Below the pieces are notes generated by a model that was given only the letters and a program-made list of their open reading frames with translations, did no database searches and had not been told where the DNA came from. Below are positions 42,501-55,584 of a stretch of DNA of 64,000 bases, piece by piece. Origin of the DNA: Brugia malayi (taxonomy: Eukaryota > Nematoda > Chromadorea > Rhabditida > Onchocercidae); contig NW_025062478.1 of assembly GCF_000002995.4 (NCBI RefSeq), forward strand, positions 2,890,001 to 2,954,000, in the 5' to 3' direction. How positions within the stretch are numbered: the stretch's first letter is position 1; each line of letters begins with the position of its first letter. Position numbers and translations under genes: made by a program.

Positions 42501-42839
42501 TCATCATCAACAACAACAATAACAACAACAACAACACCTTGTATTGCTGCTACCTCAATCAATGATCAATTTGATATTCCAACTATTTCATCGCCACCAC
42601 GGCGTTCATTCTATGAAACTACAACAGAATTAGTTAAAAATAGACCTTATAGTAGTAGCTCATCTTCATATAAAACAAAAATTCGTCCTTCTATTCCACC
42701 ACCAAATCCACCACCAAATTATGAATATATTCGAAATCCTCAATCAAGTCAATCACTTGTTGATCTCATTACACCAGCAGTACCTTATCAACGAAGTAAT
42801 TCAACTGGTAAAGCATTACCTATCGAAACATCAATGTAA
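9135..42839 (+). CDS. bark: Giant Bark beetle/Anakonda-type junction protein (50 exons)
   Basis: Fifty exons join with GT/AG borders and matching phases into 9,933 coding bases (3,310 residues plus TAA 42837-42839). That the total is an exact multiple of three without forcing supports the model. Layout: signal sequence (about 46-86), three long repeats (about 130-1010, 1015-1850, 1850-2700), C-type lectin-like domain (2700-2820), membrane helix (about 2833-2855), and a cytoplasmic tail to 3310. Each repeat holds one SRCR domain, beta-helix repeats and a CUB-like sandwich. This matches the family architecture of Drosophila Bark beetle/Anakonda, about 3,100 residues long, which marks tricellular junctions and organises bicellular septate junctions at cell vertices. 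A similar epithelial vertex role here is inference. Introns range from about 130 bases to 2.1 kb. The start is not certain, because ATGs at 9213 and 9270 are also in frame. Exon coordinates are given with the sub-features. Confidence 0.9.
9930..10185. repeat. Degenerate minisatellite in intron 1 of the bark beetle homologue
   Basis: The phrase TTTGATTAAATTATTTCTAAA and variants recur about five times, every 40 to 60 bases, with heavy divergence. Intron 1 otherwise holds a GA tract at 9843-9880 and plain AT-rich DNA. Confidence 0.65.
10915..21111 (+). other. Repeat 1 (exons 2-16) of the bark beetle homologue
   Basis: Exons: 10915-11078, 13171-13334, 14180-14235, 14502-14717, 15173-15293, 15626-15778, 16722-16882, 17163-17332, 17602-17798, 18168-18277, 18601-18879, 19300-19478, 20039-20302, 20600-20793 and 20928-21111. 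Order: entry motif (GGVYSSNITLYY, then LTIETNAVLTIETGVRIYF); SRCR 1 (FRLIDGTSVRQGRLQIKF, ACRSMGFNDG) across exons 3-5; beta-helix rungs of the ANNTGNGI or GNYGDGI type in exons 7-8; a CUB-like sandwich in exons 9-11; more rungs (exons 12-15); exit motif ARENNWGYP in exon 16. Introns 2 (2.1 kb) and 3 (0.8 kb) hold T-runs and (TTTA)n only. Confidence 0.85.
12450..12496. repeat. (TTTA)n repeat in intron 2
   Basis: Tetranucleotide TTTA/CTTA array inside the longest intron (11079-13170). The rest of that intron is T-runs, A-runs and AT-rich sequence with no exon candidate. Confidence 0.85.
26839..27078. repeat. 31-base tandem repeat in intron 25
   Basis: Seven full copies and one partial copy of a 31-base unit (GATAATTTTTCTATGCAAAT, then AATAAAATAGC) start at 26839, 26870, 26901, 26932, 26963, 26994, 27025 and 27056. 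Copies differ at only a few positions, so the array is young. The antisense open frame over it is a by-product. Confidence 0.95.
28121..28146. repeat. (TTAA)n array ending in a splice acceptor
   Basis: Five TTAA/ATTA tetramers run directly into the CAG acceptor of exon 27 (exon starts 28147), taking the place of the usual T-rich tract. Confidence 0.85.
29515..37965 (+). other. Repeat 3 (exons 29-42) of the bark beetle homologue
   Basis: Exons: 29515-29715, 30128-30342, 30734-30917, 31307-31548, 32620-32699, 33078-33223, 33768-33879, 34106-34293, 34632-34863, 35389-35585, 36028-36192, 36611-36838, 37207-37436 and 37808-37965. Order: entry motif (LTIMPGATLTIEKGVEVHV); a basic linker with RHKR; SRCR 3 (IRLNGTKPTNGFLEFYN, QVVCRELGFKSANVYEW, CDEK); beta-helix (exons 33-35); CUB-like sandwich (exons 36-37, LDSVTLYSD); beta-helix (exons 38-41); exit motif ARENYWGYPG in exon 42. 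A second basic site RPKR lies in exon 41. The exon 38 donor was chosen at 35586 rather than 35590 because only that keeps the frame open. The exon 37 start at 34632 was chosen for phase. Confidence 0.83.
38450..39849 (+). other. C-type lectin-like domain (exons 43-45)
   Basis: Exons 38450-38556, 39090-39215 and 39717-39849 encode CPAGWFQIGRDEFKSCFLY, then AAVKFCQEMDAFVPYLRVDD, and end QNCNNLLSFVCEKG: the usual cysteine frame of a C-type lectin-like fold. I see no EPN/QPD or WND calcium-site motif, so calcium-dependent sugar binding is unlikely; a protein-binding role is inferred. It lies directly before the membrane helix. Confidence 0.82.
40334..40357. repeat. (TTAA)n array ending in a splice acceptor
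   Basis: AATTAATTAATT tetramers run into TTACAG, the acceptor of exon 46 (exon starts 40358). The arrangement is the same as before exon 27. Confidence 0.85.
40358..42839 (+). other. Membrane helix and cytoplasmic tail (exons 46-50)
   Basis: Exons: 40358-40596, 40852-41147, 41300-41576, 41982-42141 and 42340-42839. Exon 46 encodes WRGG, a hydrophobic helix (IIIAIIALSILLVIILLLAV), then a basic stop-transfer run CWYRKSTKRKEEE. The tail of about 455 residues is Ser/Thr/Asn/Pro-rich. It carries NPYAEVSL, DLPPPPLFN, APPPPQTLPQTPQ and PPPNPPPNYEY (a PPxY motif), and ends ETSM, which loosely fits a class I PDZ ligand. A simple-sequence stretch at 42472-42537 encodes Ser then Thr runs. The exon 50 acceptor reads TTTTAAG, weaker than its neighbours, but is fixed by phase. 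Confidence 0.83.
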
Positions 42840-43022
42840 TTTCATCTCCAAATTTTTGTATTTTCTTTCAAAAAAAGAAGCAAAAAAAAGATTACGGTTT
42901 TTCATATTTTTTATAATATGCAACTTTATTTATTTTACGGGTTTCTTTTTTCATTTTTCAAATTTATTTCTATGATTTCACTCATTTCCTCTTTTCTAAT
43001 ATCATCATTTGTTATTGTCTAC

Positions 43023-43190
43023 TCTGAAATGATTTTGGATGATAATGATAATGATAATTAGCTTTTTTCTTTTCTCTGAAATTATTTTCAATGATAACGA
43101 GAATTAGTTTATTTTTCTCCCTGAAATGATTTCAATGATTTGTGAAATGATGTGTTTTTCTTTCTCTCTGAAATGATTTTGAGTGATAAT
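43023..43190. repeat. Degenerate tandem repeat in the probable 3' UTR
   Basis: CTGAAATGATTT and close variants recur at 43024, 43076, 43121 and 43168, spaced 45-52 bases, each preceded by a T/C-rich stretch and followed by GATAA-like sequence. Confidence 0.7.
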
Positions 43191-43828
43191 AATTATCATA
43201 GTGATAGTGATAAGTACGCATATGTTACAATAGTACATTTATTAGGAATTAAATCAATCAAATGGAAGGAAATAGAAATTAATCATATGTTTAGGTGCTC
43301 TTATTCATCTTTCATTTAAACAAGCAATGTTTAGTATTGTTCATCCATAATACTTATAAAATCTTTAGGAAAATGTATTTTAAAAAATTTGATACTATTA
43401 TATTTGCTAAAAATTCATTCCATTTTACTAATTTTTTTTTTTTTTTTACTTTACAATTTATATTTGTAAATTTACTTTTTTTCACGTACATATTTTTCTT
43501 GCTTGTTAAACTTGCATATAATATTTGTATTTGCACGTGATAATTTTTCTTTTTCATTGTTAAATTTTAATTGATTCTATATGTTATATTTCATTTTGCT
43601 CATTCATTTTTCATTTTAATATGAATTTTTCTGTGAATAGTAAACTTTCTCTGTAACAGCTCATTCATGCATTTTGCTTGCCTTTTTTTCATTTTTGCAA
43701 TTAAATTTTATTTGAAATTGATAGCAATGTGCACAACTTCGCTCCTTTTGTAAATTACATCAAATTAGGCTAATTAATCTCATCTTGAGAGAGCTAAAAA
43801 CAAGCACTTTGGGATTGAACATTTCATG

Positions 43829-43970
43829 TTGATCGCGCGTAGCGATATATCATGTTTCAAGGTGTGGTTTGCTGAGGATGCTACTGGTCGGTATTGTCGC
43901 AGGTCACTTGAAGGGGGCGGGAGGAGTTGAGAGGGCGGGTGTTGTCACCGGGATATTGTAGTATTAGAAT
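43829..43970. other. GC-rich island with hairpin and G-tract motif
   Basis: About 140 bases stand out from the AT-rich surroundings. They contain a perfect hairpin (ATCGC 43832-43836, loop GCGTA, GCGAT 43842-43846), several CpGs, and a G-tract run at 43913-43939 with two GGGCGGG-like GC boxes that could support a G-quadruplex. No open frame or known RNA family was recognised. It may be a promoter, enhancer or RNA gene; the sequence alone does not decide. Confidence 0.6.
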
Positions 43971-44540
43971 TGTCATAGTTGAAGTTCTTGTTGAAAGAAG
44001 ATGAGAGAAAGCTAAAAAGGAGTTATAAATGATGATAACTGCATGAAATATTCACGAACGAATTTAAAAATATTTCAACATTCCTTATTTTTGTTAAAGG
44101 AATTTCTGTTCTTATGATTTATGAGTCTTGATTGATAGTTCAAATAATTAAATTTGACATATTATTCATGCACTTAAAGTTTAGCATTTGTCAATGTTTT
44201 GCGTATTTTCCGATTCTACGCGTAACCTTTGTCATATTTACAAAATGCACTTTGTACTGTGTCCACTGAAATTGTTGACAAAACTTATTGTGACTTTCAT
44301 TTTTCATTAGCAAAACAACAACAACAATAATAACAGCAGCATAGTTATTATTATTTATGACTTTTTTAGCGCATGGTCCGAACACTTATTATTGTCGATC
44401 TATTTCTGATTAATCAAAGAATCAGAAAACTGAAATGCTCAGATATGAGTGATACTCGACTATTACATTTCTGATATTCATCAGCACGAGCAACTAATTA
44501 ACAGTTCTTGTGTTTTCCTTATTTTAAAAATATACTAACA

Positions 44541-44558
44541 GGAAGTACTTCCGGAAAT
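44541..44558. promoter_or_regulatory. Inverted ETS-like binding sites
   Basis: GGAAGTACTTCC (44541-44552) is a perfect 12-base palindrome. It overlaps ACTTCCGG (44547-44554), the complement of the ETS consensus CCGGAAGT, and TTCCGGAA. Function is inferred from motif knowledge only. Confidence 0.35.
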
Positions 44559-47500
44559 TCATGCAATAACATGACGGTAAACTTGATTTGCTTGTACTGT
44601 TTAAATCATTCAGTAAAATCATTTTCTGATTAGTTGTTAGCATATTATTAAGAATAATTAATCATGAGAAATGTCCGAAAACTTAGGATTGAAAATCAGT
44701 AAAGCTTCGAATAAGCCTAAAATTACTTCAGTAATTCACTGTTTCATTTAGCAAAATCAAATGTGCACTTCAAAATTATCCTATATCTGAATAAGCAAGT
44801 AGATACATAAAAATTTCCGGAATAATAATTTAGCAAGCATGTTGGATTTTGATAGCCTCAAAATCCGAACAAACGCTTAATTTTTCAAACCAAAGTTTTC
44901 ATTTAAGACAATTTTTTCCCTTCAAGTTCCTTATTTCAAGTGATATGACTTTATTGTTGTTTCGCCATGCTTCCTCCTTCCATCTCTCCATAATTTTATT
45001 TTCTGTTCCCCAATAAATTATTAATACAATAATAATTATGATAATGGATAAATTCTTCACGAATAATTTTCGATGCTGCAATAAGGAGTCCTGAATCATA
45101 TTTTGAAATTTTCATCTTTTTTCCTTATATTTCTATACTGCTTTAAATTTGTTTAAAAAAATTACAGGCGAAATAAATTTTAAAATTATATATTAAGAAA
45201 GCTATCACCGATTAACTAATTAACAGCGATATCATTTAACTAAAAAAGAGAAAAAAGAACACTCGATCAATAGTGTGCATATATAAATTAATTTATTAAA
45301 AAAGTTGCAAATGAACATCGTAAAATTTATCTTTAGCAAAAAAAAAAAAAAGACTTTGTTTTTGTTGAAAAAAGTTTTAATAAAATTTCTTTTATAGTTA
45401 GTGTAATTTCCTCTTTCTGTTCATTTTCTTCTATTTTTCAAATTTGAAAATTATATTATTGTTAAAATGATTTTTGACAAATGTGCGAGTGATGTTTTGT
45501 TGTTAGAAAAAAAAGTTTTTTTTTCTAACTAAAGTTTTCTCATAGATTTCATATTATTTTTCTTTCCTATTATTAAACTGCTACTAATTGTTTTGTTTTG
45601 TTTGCTTTTATTTTTTCGTTTTTACACTTACATTTATCTGAAAAAAAATATTCGTAGGCTTTGTATTCTTCTCAACTACTACCACTGTTCTAAATTTTGA
45701 ATCTTTTATTTTTCTTAAATATAATATCGTTTTTTTTTTTTTTTTTTCAAACAATATTATCACTGACAAATGTATTATCGTTAATATAACAAAATGTTTT
45801 TTTTTTTTTCTTTTTTTTCGTTTGTAGAGATTGATTAGAAAGATGAATAGATTAATTAGAAATGATTGATTGAATAAATAAGTGATAAGGTAGGAAAGAA
45901 TGAAATTCTCAGAGCTAATTGGGTACTTTAATTACATTTTTTTTTTTATCTTCTCGAGAATGCTATACGTTGTCGTATTCGATGATATCATAATAAGAGA
46001 TGATAATATTGTCCACATAACTTAGATGGAGAGAAAGAGGGAGAGAGATGCACTTTAATATATGTTATGTGATAAGAGGTGAAAAGATAAGATAGGATAG
46101 ATATTAGAATGTTTATAAGATTATCAGTAGTTAGTTTGTGAAATGAGATGGATAAAGTTATGTTGTTGATTTTTGATTTAGAAAGAAATAGAGAAGTTGA
46201 AAAACAATAAGATTTATTATCATTTAATTTGATGAAATTAATAGCTGATAATGACTATTTATGATTTAATAATTAATCTATGATTTGATGAAGATAGGTG
46301 ATAGTAAGTGATAGTAAATAGAATAAGTGAAATTTTATAAGATTGAAGATGATATTAAACATTGCGCTTTGTTTTTTTGAATAATGTATGAAATATGGAA
46401 ACGAATAATTTGTGGAAAGTTGAGTAATACATTTATGAAATTTACTGGGTGAGAAATTTTGTTTTATTTTTTATTTTTTTCTTTAATATTTTTTAGTAAT
46501 AAGTAAGACTGATAATATATTGCGTGAGAAATTGGATAATTTATAAAATGAAATTTAATAAGTGAAAATTTTTGTTTTATTTTTATCATAAATGAAAACA
46601 AAACAAAAGAAAATTTTTCATTCAATAAATAAGTGAAAAGTAATATTTTGACATTCGATTAATTAAATGATCATAAAACAATATGATCTTTTTCTTTCTA
46701 ACTTATGATTCATAAATATAAAATTGTAAACTTTAGGTAGCTTAGCATTTTACAATCAAAGAAAATTTTATTGAATAATGTAAAATTTTGTTATTGTTAC
46801 TAAAATTTCATTTTATTGTTTGCTATTTATTATTGTTCACTAATTTTAATTTAGAAAATTATATTTCAACAATAATCTAATTTTAGCAAATGTATTTTAA
46901 TTCAATACTAGAAAATACAAAAAAAAAAAAAAAAGAAAATGGGAAAAAGAAATGAAAATTAAAATAGTAGTAAATGTGATAGAGAAGTGATAGTAAATGA
47001 TTATTGATATTTAAAATGATAAGTAGTTACAATAATAGAATGATATAAGAAATTATGCGAAAAATTTTCCACTATATTATTCAATTTCTAATGTAATGAT
47101 TTGAATTTAAATTCCACAAACACTAGCACTGATGAAAAAATAATATTAATCATTAAATTTAAGGTATCATTATTAAATTAATTAGATTAACATAATTTTC
47201 ACTTCAGCATCTTACATTATGTAATTTGAGCTGATGAATGAATAATTTTAAACAAATTAAAATTTTATAAAGGAAATATAATGTAGTAATTTGTGTTATA
47301 TTGTATGCATGCCGAACAATTTTCAATGATATCATTGATCATTGATTTTGTTTATGATGAATCTAATATGAGTTTTGTAACAGTTCAAACTGTTTCATAT
47401 GAAATTAATTAAAAGATAAATCTTTGTTCTATTGTTTTATCAAAATTTGCGAAATTATTCGTTTCAATTCTCATATATTACATGTAAGAGATTGTCTGAA

Positions 47501-47559
47501 AACTTAATCATTTCTATTCCCTAAGATTTCTGTGCAGTAAGTGATAATCTTGGATTATT

Positions 47560-47900
47560 ACTGATATCAATCAGAAATACAACAAAATGGAAATGATGGA
47601 AAGATAAGATGATAAGAGAAAAGTCATACAGTTTATGATAAGAAGAGAAATGAAAATAATGAAGGGAAAATGTACAGTTGATAAAAGAAGGAAAGAGAAT
47701 CATAAGAGGGAAGGGAAAAGTATACGATTGATGATAAAAGAAGAAGTAAAGATGATAATGGGGAAAGTCTACTAGAATTGGTAATAAGAGTGCTAATGGT
47801 AAGGGGAAAGTTTATAATTGATGATAAAAGACTGAGAATGATAAGGGAAAAGAGCCAGAAGTATATATGGCCGATGATAAGGAAAGAAATGATGATAAGG
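47560..47900. repeat. GATA-rich degenerate repeat field
   Basis: A unit of roughly 45-55 bases, with core GGGAAAAGTATA followed by TTGATGATAAAAGAA, recurs about six times with divergence. It packs many TGATAA/GATAAG motifs into about 350 bases. It is followed by a GA tract at 47945-47975. It lies about 1.3-1.6 kb upstream of malate dehydrogenase. Confidence 0.7.
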
Positions 47901-48986
47901 ATGAATGAGGATGATGAAGAAAAGCTTTATTGTTGTTGATTGTAAGAGGGAGAAAGAGATAGAGAGAGAGAGAGAAGTGAAATAAATAATTGTTATTTAT
48001 ATTCGATGTGATATTTTTCATTGTGGAACAATACTAATGAAAAAGCTGTTTATTTTTGAAATTTTTACTTTGATAATTTGAATTTAATAATTAGCAAAAA
48101 AATGGTACATTATAATATTAAAGTAATGCTAAAGTTTTTTAACGAATATTTTGGTGTTTCAATTTTACCAGTTAATTACCTAAAAAGTAACTCTTATTGT
48201 TTTTGAATTTGAATATCGAATGTTTCCGAACTTGAGTAACAATTATTATGAAGAGAGAATAGAAAGAAAAAAGAAAAAATTTTGGTTGATAAGAAAAGGA
48301 TAACATCTTTGTATATATAATATTTGCAAATAGAAATTATTGATTAAAAGATGATTAATGTATAAAAATTTTTCTTTAAATTATATTTTTTAACATTTAA
48401 TAATTAATAAATAATTGATAAAAATGTTAGATGAGGAGAGAAGGAATTTATTAATTGATATGTAATAAGCAGGTAAATAGGAATAAGTGATGTGTCTCGA
48501 AAATAAGAAAAGGAGTGAAAAAAGTGAAATTAATTAATTTATCAAATGGATGTGTGTAATGAAATTTTTGAAGAATTTCAAGATAACTTTCTTTGTAAGG
48601 ATTGTGTTATACAAAAAAGATTTTCTGAATCTTTTTTTTAGTTAAATTTTCTCCAAATTCAAAATTATAATTGTAAAAAAATAAATCGTTTAAGTTTTCG
48701 AAATAGTTTAATAATTTCCTCACTTTTCTTTAATAAATCGAATGTTATCTAGAAGTTTTTTTTTTTTTTTTTTTTTTTTTGTTTATTTTTTTAAAGGAAA
48801 TTATAAATTTTATTTGGATGTACTGCCATATTAAGCAATTTATTAATATTGTAATGAAGTAAGTATTTAGAAAATAATTGCTGTCAAAAATTTTATTTTT
48901 ACATTGTAATTTAATGCAACAAATTGTCAAAACTAAGGCTGTTAATTTATTATTAATAAAATTAACTATTAATTGTTAATTAATTT

Positions 48987-49006
48987 ATTAATAGTTAACT
49001 ATTAAT
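48987..49006. other. Perfect 20-base AT palindrome
   Basis: ATTAATAGTTAACTATTAAT reads the same on both strands. Partial copies of the same words flank it (48950-49020). It lies about 200 bases upstream of the malate dehydrogenase start. Confidence 0.8.
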
Positions 49007-49187
49007 TTATTAATAAAATATGAAATGTAAAACATATTCAATAATTTTAATAAGAATTACTTTTAATGTTTCTTTAAATTGTTTTCTTTCTTCGTAAACT
49101 TTATTATATTTATCATTCATTTATTGCGCTATCAATAGTTATTAATAAATTTACTTAAACTATTTTCTCATTTTATTTTTTTCATTT

Positions 49188-49195
49188 ATTTTTAG
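49188..49195 (+). promoter_or_regulatory. Probable spliced-leader acceptor of malate dehydrogenase
   Basis: A T-rich tract ends in TTTTTAG 11 bases before the ATG at 49207, and no 5' exon is visible. A trans-splice acceptor is the simplest reading. Confidence 0.55.
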
Positions 49196-49206
49196 CATCA
49201 AAAATA

Positions 49207-52800
<3,594 letters not shown>

Positions 52801-53038
52801 AATATTATAAGTATCATTGATTAGTGATGCATATGGCATTTAATGAACAAATGAATCGTTTCAAAAAATTGGGACAAAATTAATGTCATTGTTTATCTGT
52901 GTCTACCATTTAGTATCTGATTTTTTATTATTTAGGTTTCATTGCAAATGATTAATTCTTGGAATTAATTTGTCAAATTTTAGTCTCACAACATATTTAT
53001 TTACTATTTATTTGTATCTATTTATTATTTATGAAAAG

Positions 53039-53050
53039 AATAAAAATAAA
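53039..53050 (+). terminator. Two abutting poly(A) signals of malate dehydrogenase
   Basis: AATAAA occurs twice back to back (53039-53044 and 53045-53050), about 240 bases past the stop. It is followed by a GT-rich stretch and an A-run, a plausible cleavage region. Confidence 0.6.
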
Positions 53051-54322
53051 TTTTGTGATGCCATAAAAAAAAACGCAAGTCAATGTTCAGATCAGTCGAA
53101 AAAAGAAAAGCTGTATGGGATTTGAGATGGATAATTCAGAAGTATCCAACGATGCATTTTGATATGATTTTCAACATTAAAAAGGAAAAACAAAAAACTG
53201 TAGTTAATACATTTAAGTTAAAAAAAAAGTTGCTTTGTACTAAGCTATTATAAAATGTTACTTGTTTAAATAATCCAAATAGAAGAATTAACTGAGCCAG
53301 AGAAATTGTTACAGCTGGAGGAAATTTTAATAAAATATTCTTGTTGTCGACAATAACTTTGTCAACAATAACTTTATTCATTTTTTGTATAGTACTGCGT
53401 TTAAAGAATAATAAAGATGAAATGAATATGCAGTAAATATTAAATTATATCACCATTCTTCTGAGCGTTCACTAAATTGTCATTATTACATTTAATCATC
53501 ATTATCGATCATTTGCGGAATTATTATTGCTTGCATTGTTGAATTGTCGAAGTGAAAAATACGCTGAATCGAATCTATCCAAAAAAAAAAAAAAGTTGAA
53601 ATCTGATCCATTCTTTTTGAACCTTTCAAAGACCCTTCTTCTTCTTCTTCGTCTTCTGCTAATGAACTCCATCTCAAGGTCGGCTTCTTCTGTTATTTGT
53701 TTTGCTGATCAAAGTTGCACAATGCGACATTTTGATTAATGTGTAAATTTGAACGTATTTATTGTCTCTAAGCAATTCTATTTGTTTACAAATGGATCAA
53801 AACCTATTCACCATTAATATTTGTCATTTCCATTTGTTGACCTCTTTGAAATAATTTATCTTACTTGATTTTGCTACCATACCTACTCGTATGCAATTAA
53901 TAATTCATTAATTTCGCTGACATTTATTCTAATTGATATATGTTAGTTAATTCTAAAAAGATATATGTAAATAATTAAGTGTAAATTAACACAAAATTTA
54001 TAAAGGAAAATAGCACATCTCATCTAATGCTATATTTTGATTTGTTTTTGTTTATTTTAATCCATTATTGTTTCTACTCAAAAAATTTTCATCTCACATT
54101 TTGTCTTTTTCCATCCTTCAAAGATTTATTAGCAAAAATCTATCTTATGCTGTATTAGCAAATGTGAAACCGTAAGAATTGATATAAATGAATAGAACCC
54201 GAAAAAAATTATCAACTATGAAAAATATTCATATATAAATACTATGATCTAATCTTCCAACATTAATATTAATTAATATTTAATGGATAAAAGTTTGTCG
54301 TTTATTCTTGCAAATTCCATTT

Positions 54323-54324
<2 letters not shown>

Positions 54325-54382
<58 letters not shown>

Positions 54383-54490
54383 GTTATTTATTATTGCTTC
54401 TACTATTATTACTATTATTATTACTCTTATTATCATTATTATTATTGGTATTATCATTATTATTACTGTTATTATTATTAATTATTAACT
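54325..54490. repeat. (ATT)n microsatellite
   Basis: Pure ATT triplets from 54325 to about 54381, then imperfect ATT/ACT/ATC triplets to about 54490. Confidence 0.95.
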
Positions 54491-55506
54491 ATTGTTGTTG
54501 TCACTAATTACAATTAATTATTGATTAATGAATTACTATTTATCATAGATCATTATATTAACATAATTTTTAAACTGAGCTGGTACTTACTTCACAGCTG
54601 GTAATTCTTTTTCGATATTATAAAAATTTTTCTTTCCGTAATCTTTTGTTTTATATTCACGACAAAGCATCGGAGTTTGAATGAAAAAGATGAAATAGTA
54701 AATGGGAAATAAATTTATCAGCTGTTGATTGCTAGGTAATCCTCTTGTATATATATGTATACGTAGAATGTTGTATATAGTAGATGGATGGTTTTTTTTT
54801 TTTGCAGTTTTCATTTTATTAGAGCGATCATTTTTTATTTTGTTGAAATATAATTCTTAAAATATATTATTGTTTTTTTCTTTAGGCATTGTTTTATTTT
54901 TAGTAAAATGGCTTGTTTTTTTTTTATTATTTCGTTTTGGTAAAAGAATTTTTCCTTTTTTTTATTGCTTCTCTTTTTCTAATGAAAGAATTTATATAAT
55001 AGAGAAAATTTAAAGAGAAAAAACTTTTTTTTAAAACTAATAACAGTTTACTGGTAAACGATAACTGTCGTGTAATCTACGAGATTTTTCTGCTATATCT
55101 GCAATTTTTTACCTTCTTGTAAACATAGTTGTTGAAATCAAGAATTATTTTTTTAATCAATTTTTATCTTTTTTCCATTTTTTTTTTTAAAGAGAACAGG
55201 TAAAGAAAAGAAGAGAGAGAAAAGGACAAAAAGAAAGGACAGAAGGCAGAAGTTTGTAAATTTGATTTTCATTGATTGTAAAAAAATTTAGAGAATCCAG
55301 TTTTTTTTTTTTTTTTCTTAATAATATTATTTGATAGAACTGGTTAATTTAGCAATTATTTATTGTATAACATATTTCCATAGCGACAGTTCTTTTTTTT
55401 TTTTTTTTTCATTGTCAATTTGATAGGTGTTTACCATAATTGGATTTATTTTTTTTTTATGTTTTAGTATTTCGATACGATGTGTTAAAAACAATTACAC
55501 TACTTA

Positions 55507-55584
55507 TTACTGTTTAAGATCACTATACTATATATCACTGTTTAAGATCACTATACTATAACTACTATTTATGATCACGATTAT
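55507..55584. repeat. About 28-base tandem repeat
   Basis: ACTGTTTAAGATCACTATAC and its continuation ACTATA occur twice almost perfectly (55509-55534 and 55537-55560). A third, diverged copy (ACTATTTATGATCACGATTA) starts near 55565. Confidence 0.85.

Larger units (their letters stand above)
42840..49187. other. Intergenic region between the bark beetle homologue and malate dehydrogenase
   Basis: No coding gene is supported. From 42840 to about 43800 lie the likely 3' UTR and T-rich DNA with a small tandem repeat (43023-43190); no clear AATAAA is near the stop. Bases 43800-45100 are of clearly higher complexity and GC than the surroundings, with a GC island and an ETS-like palindrome. Bases 45100-47500 are AT-rich with scattered GATA motifs (for example 46069-46110). 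Bases 47560-47980 are a GATA/purine-rich repeat field. Bases 48000-49187 are AT-rich with a run of 25 T at 48756-48780. Confidence 0.7.

Noticed and set aside
42341..42562. Val/Asp-rich antisense and His-rich alternative frames over exon 50
   Set aside because: The in-phase frame continues the tail through to a stop with a coherent splice; the others are triplet-repeat shadows.
43780..44000. Known structural RNA (tRNA, SRP RNA, RNase P, U snRNA, SL RNA) in the GC-rich island
   Set aside because: No tRNA B box, no SRP or snRNA core motif and no SL sequence is present. It is kept only as an unexplained island.
53492..53739. Overlapping frames with an acidic run (minus) or Leu run (plus)
   Set aside because: Both come from a CTT/GAA triplet run next to an A-run; no exon context is visible.
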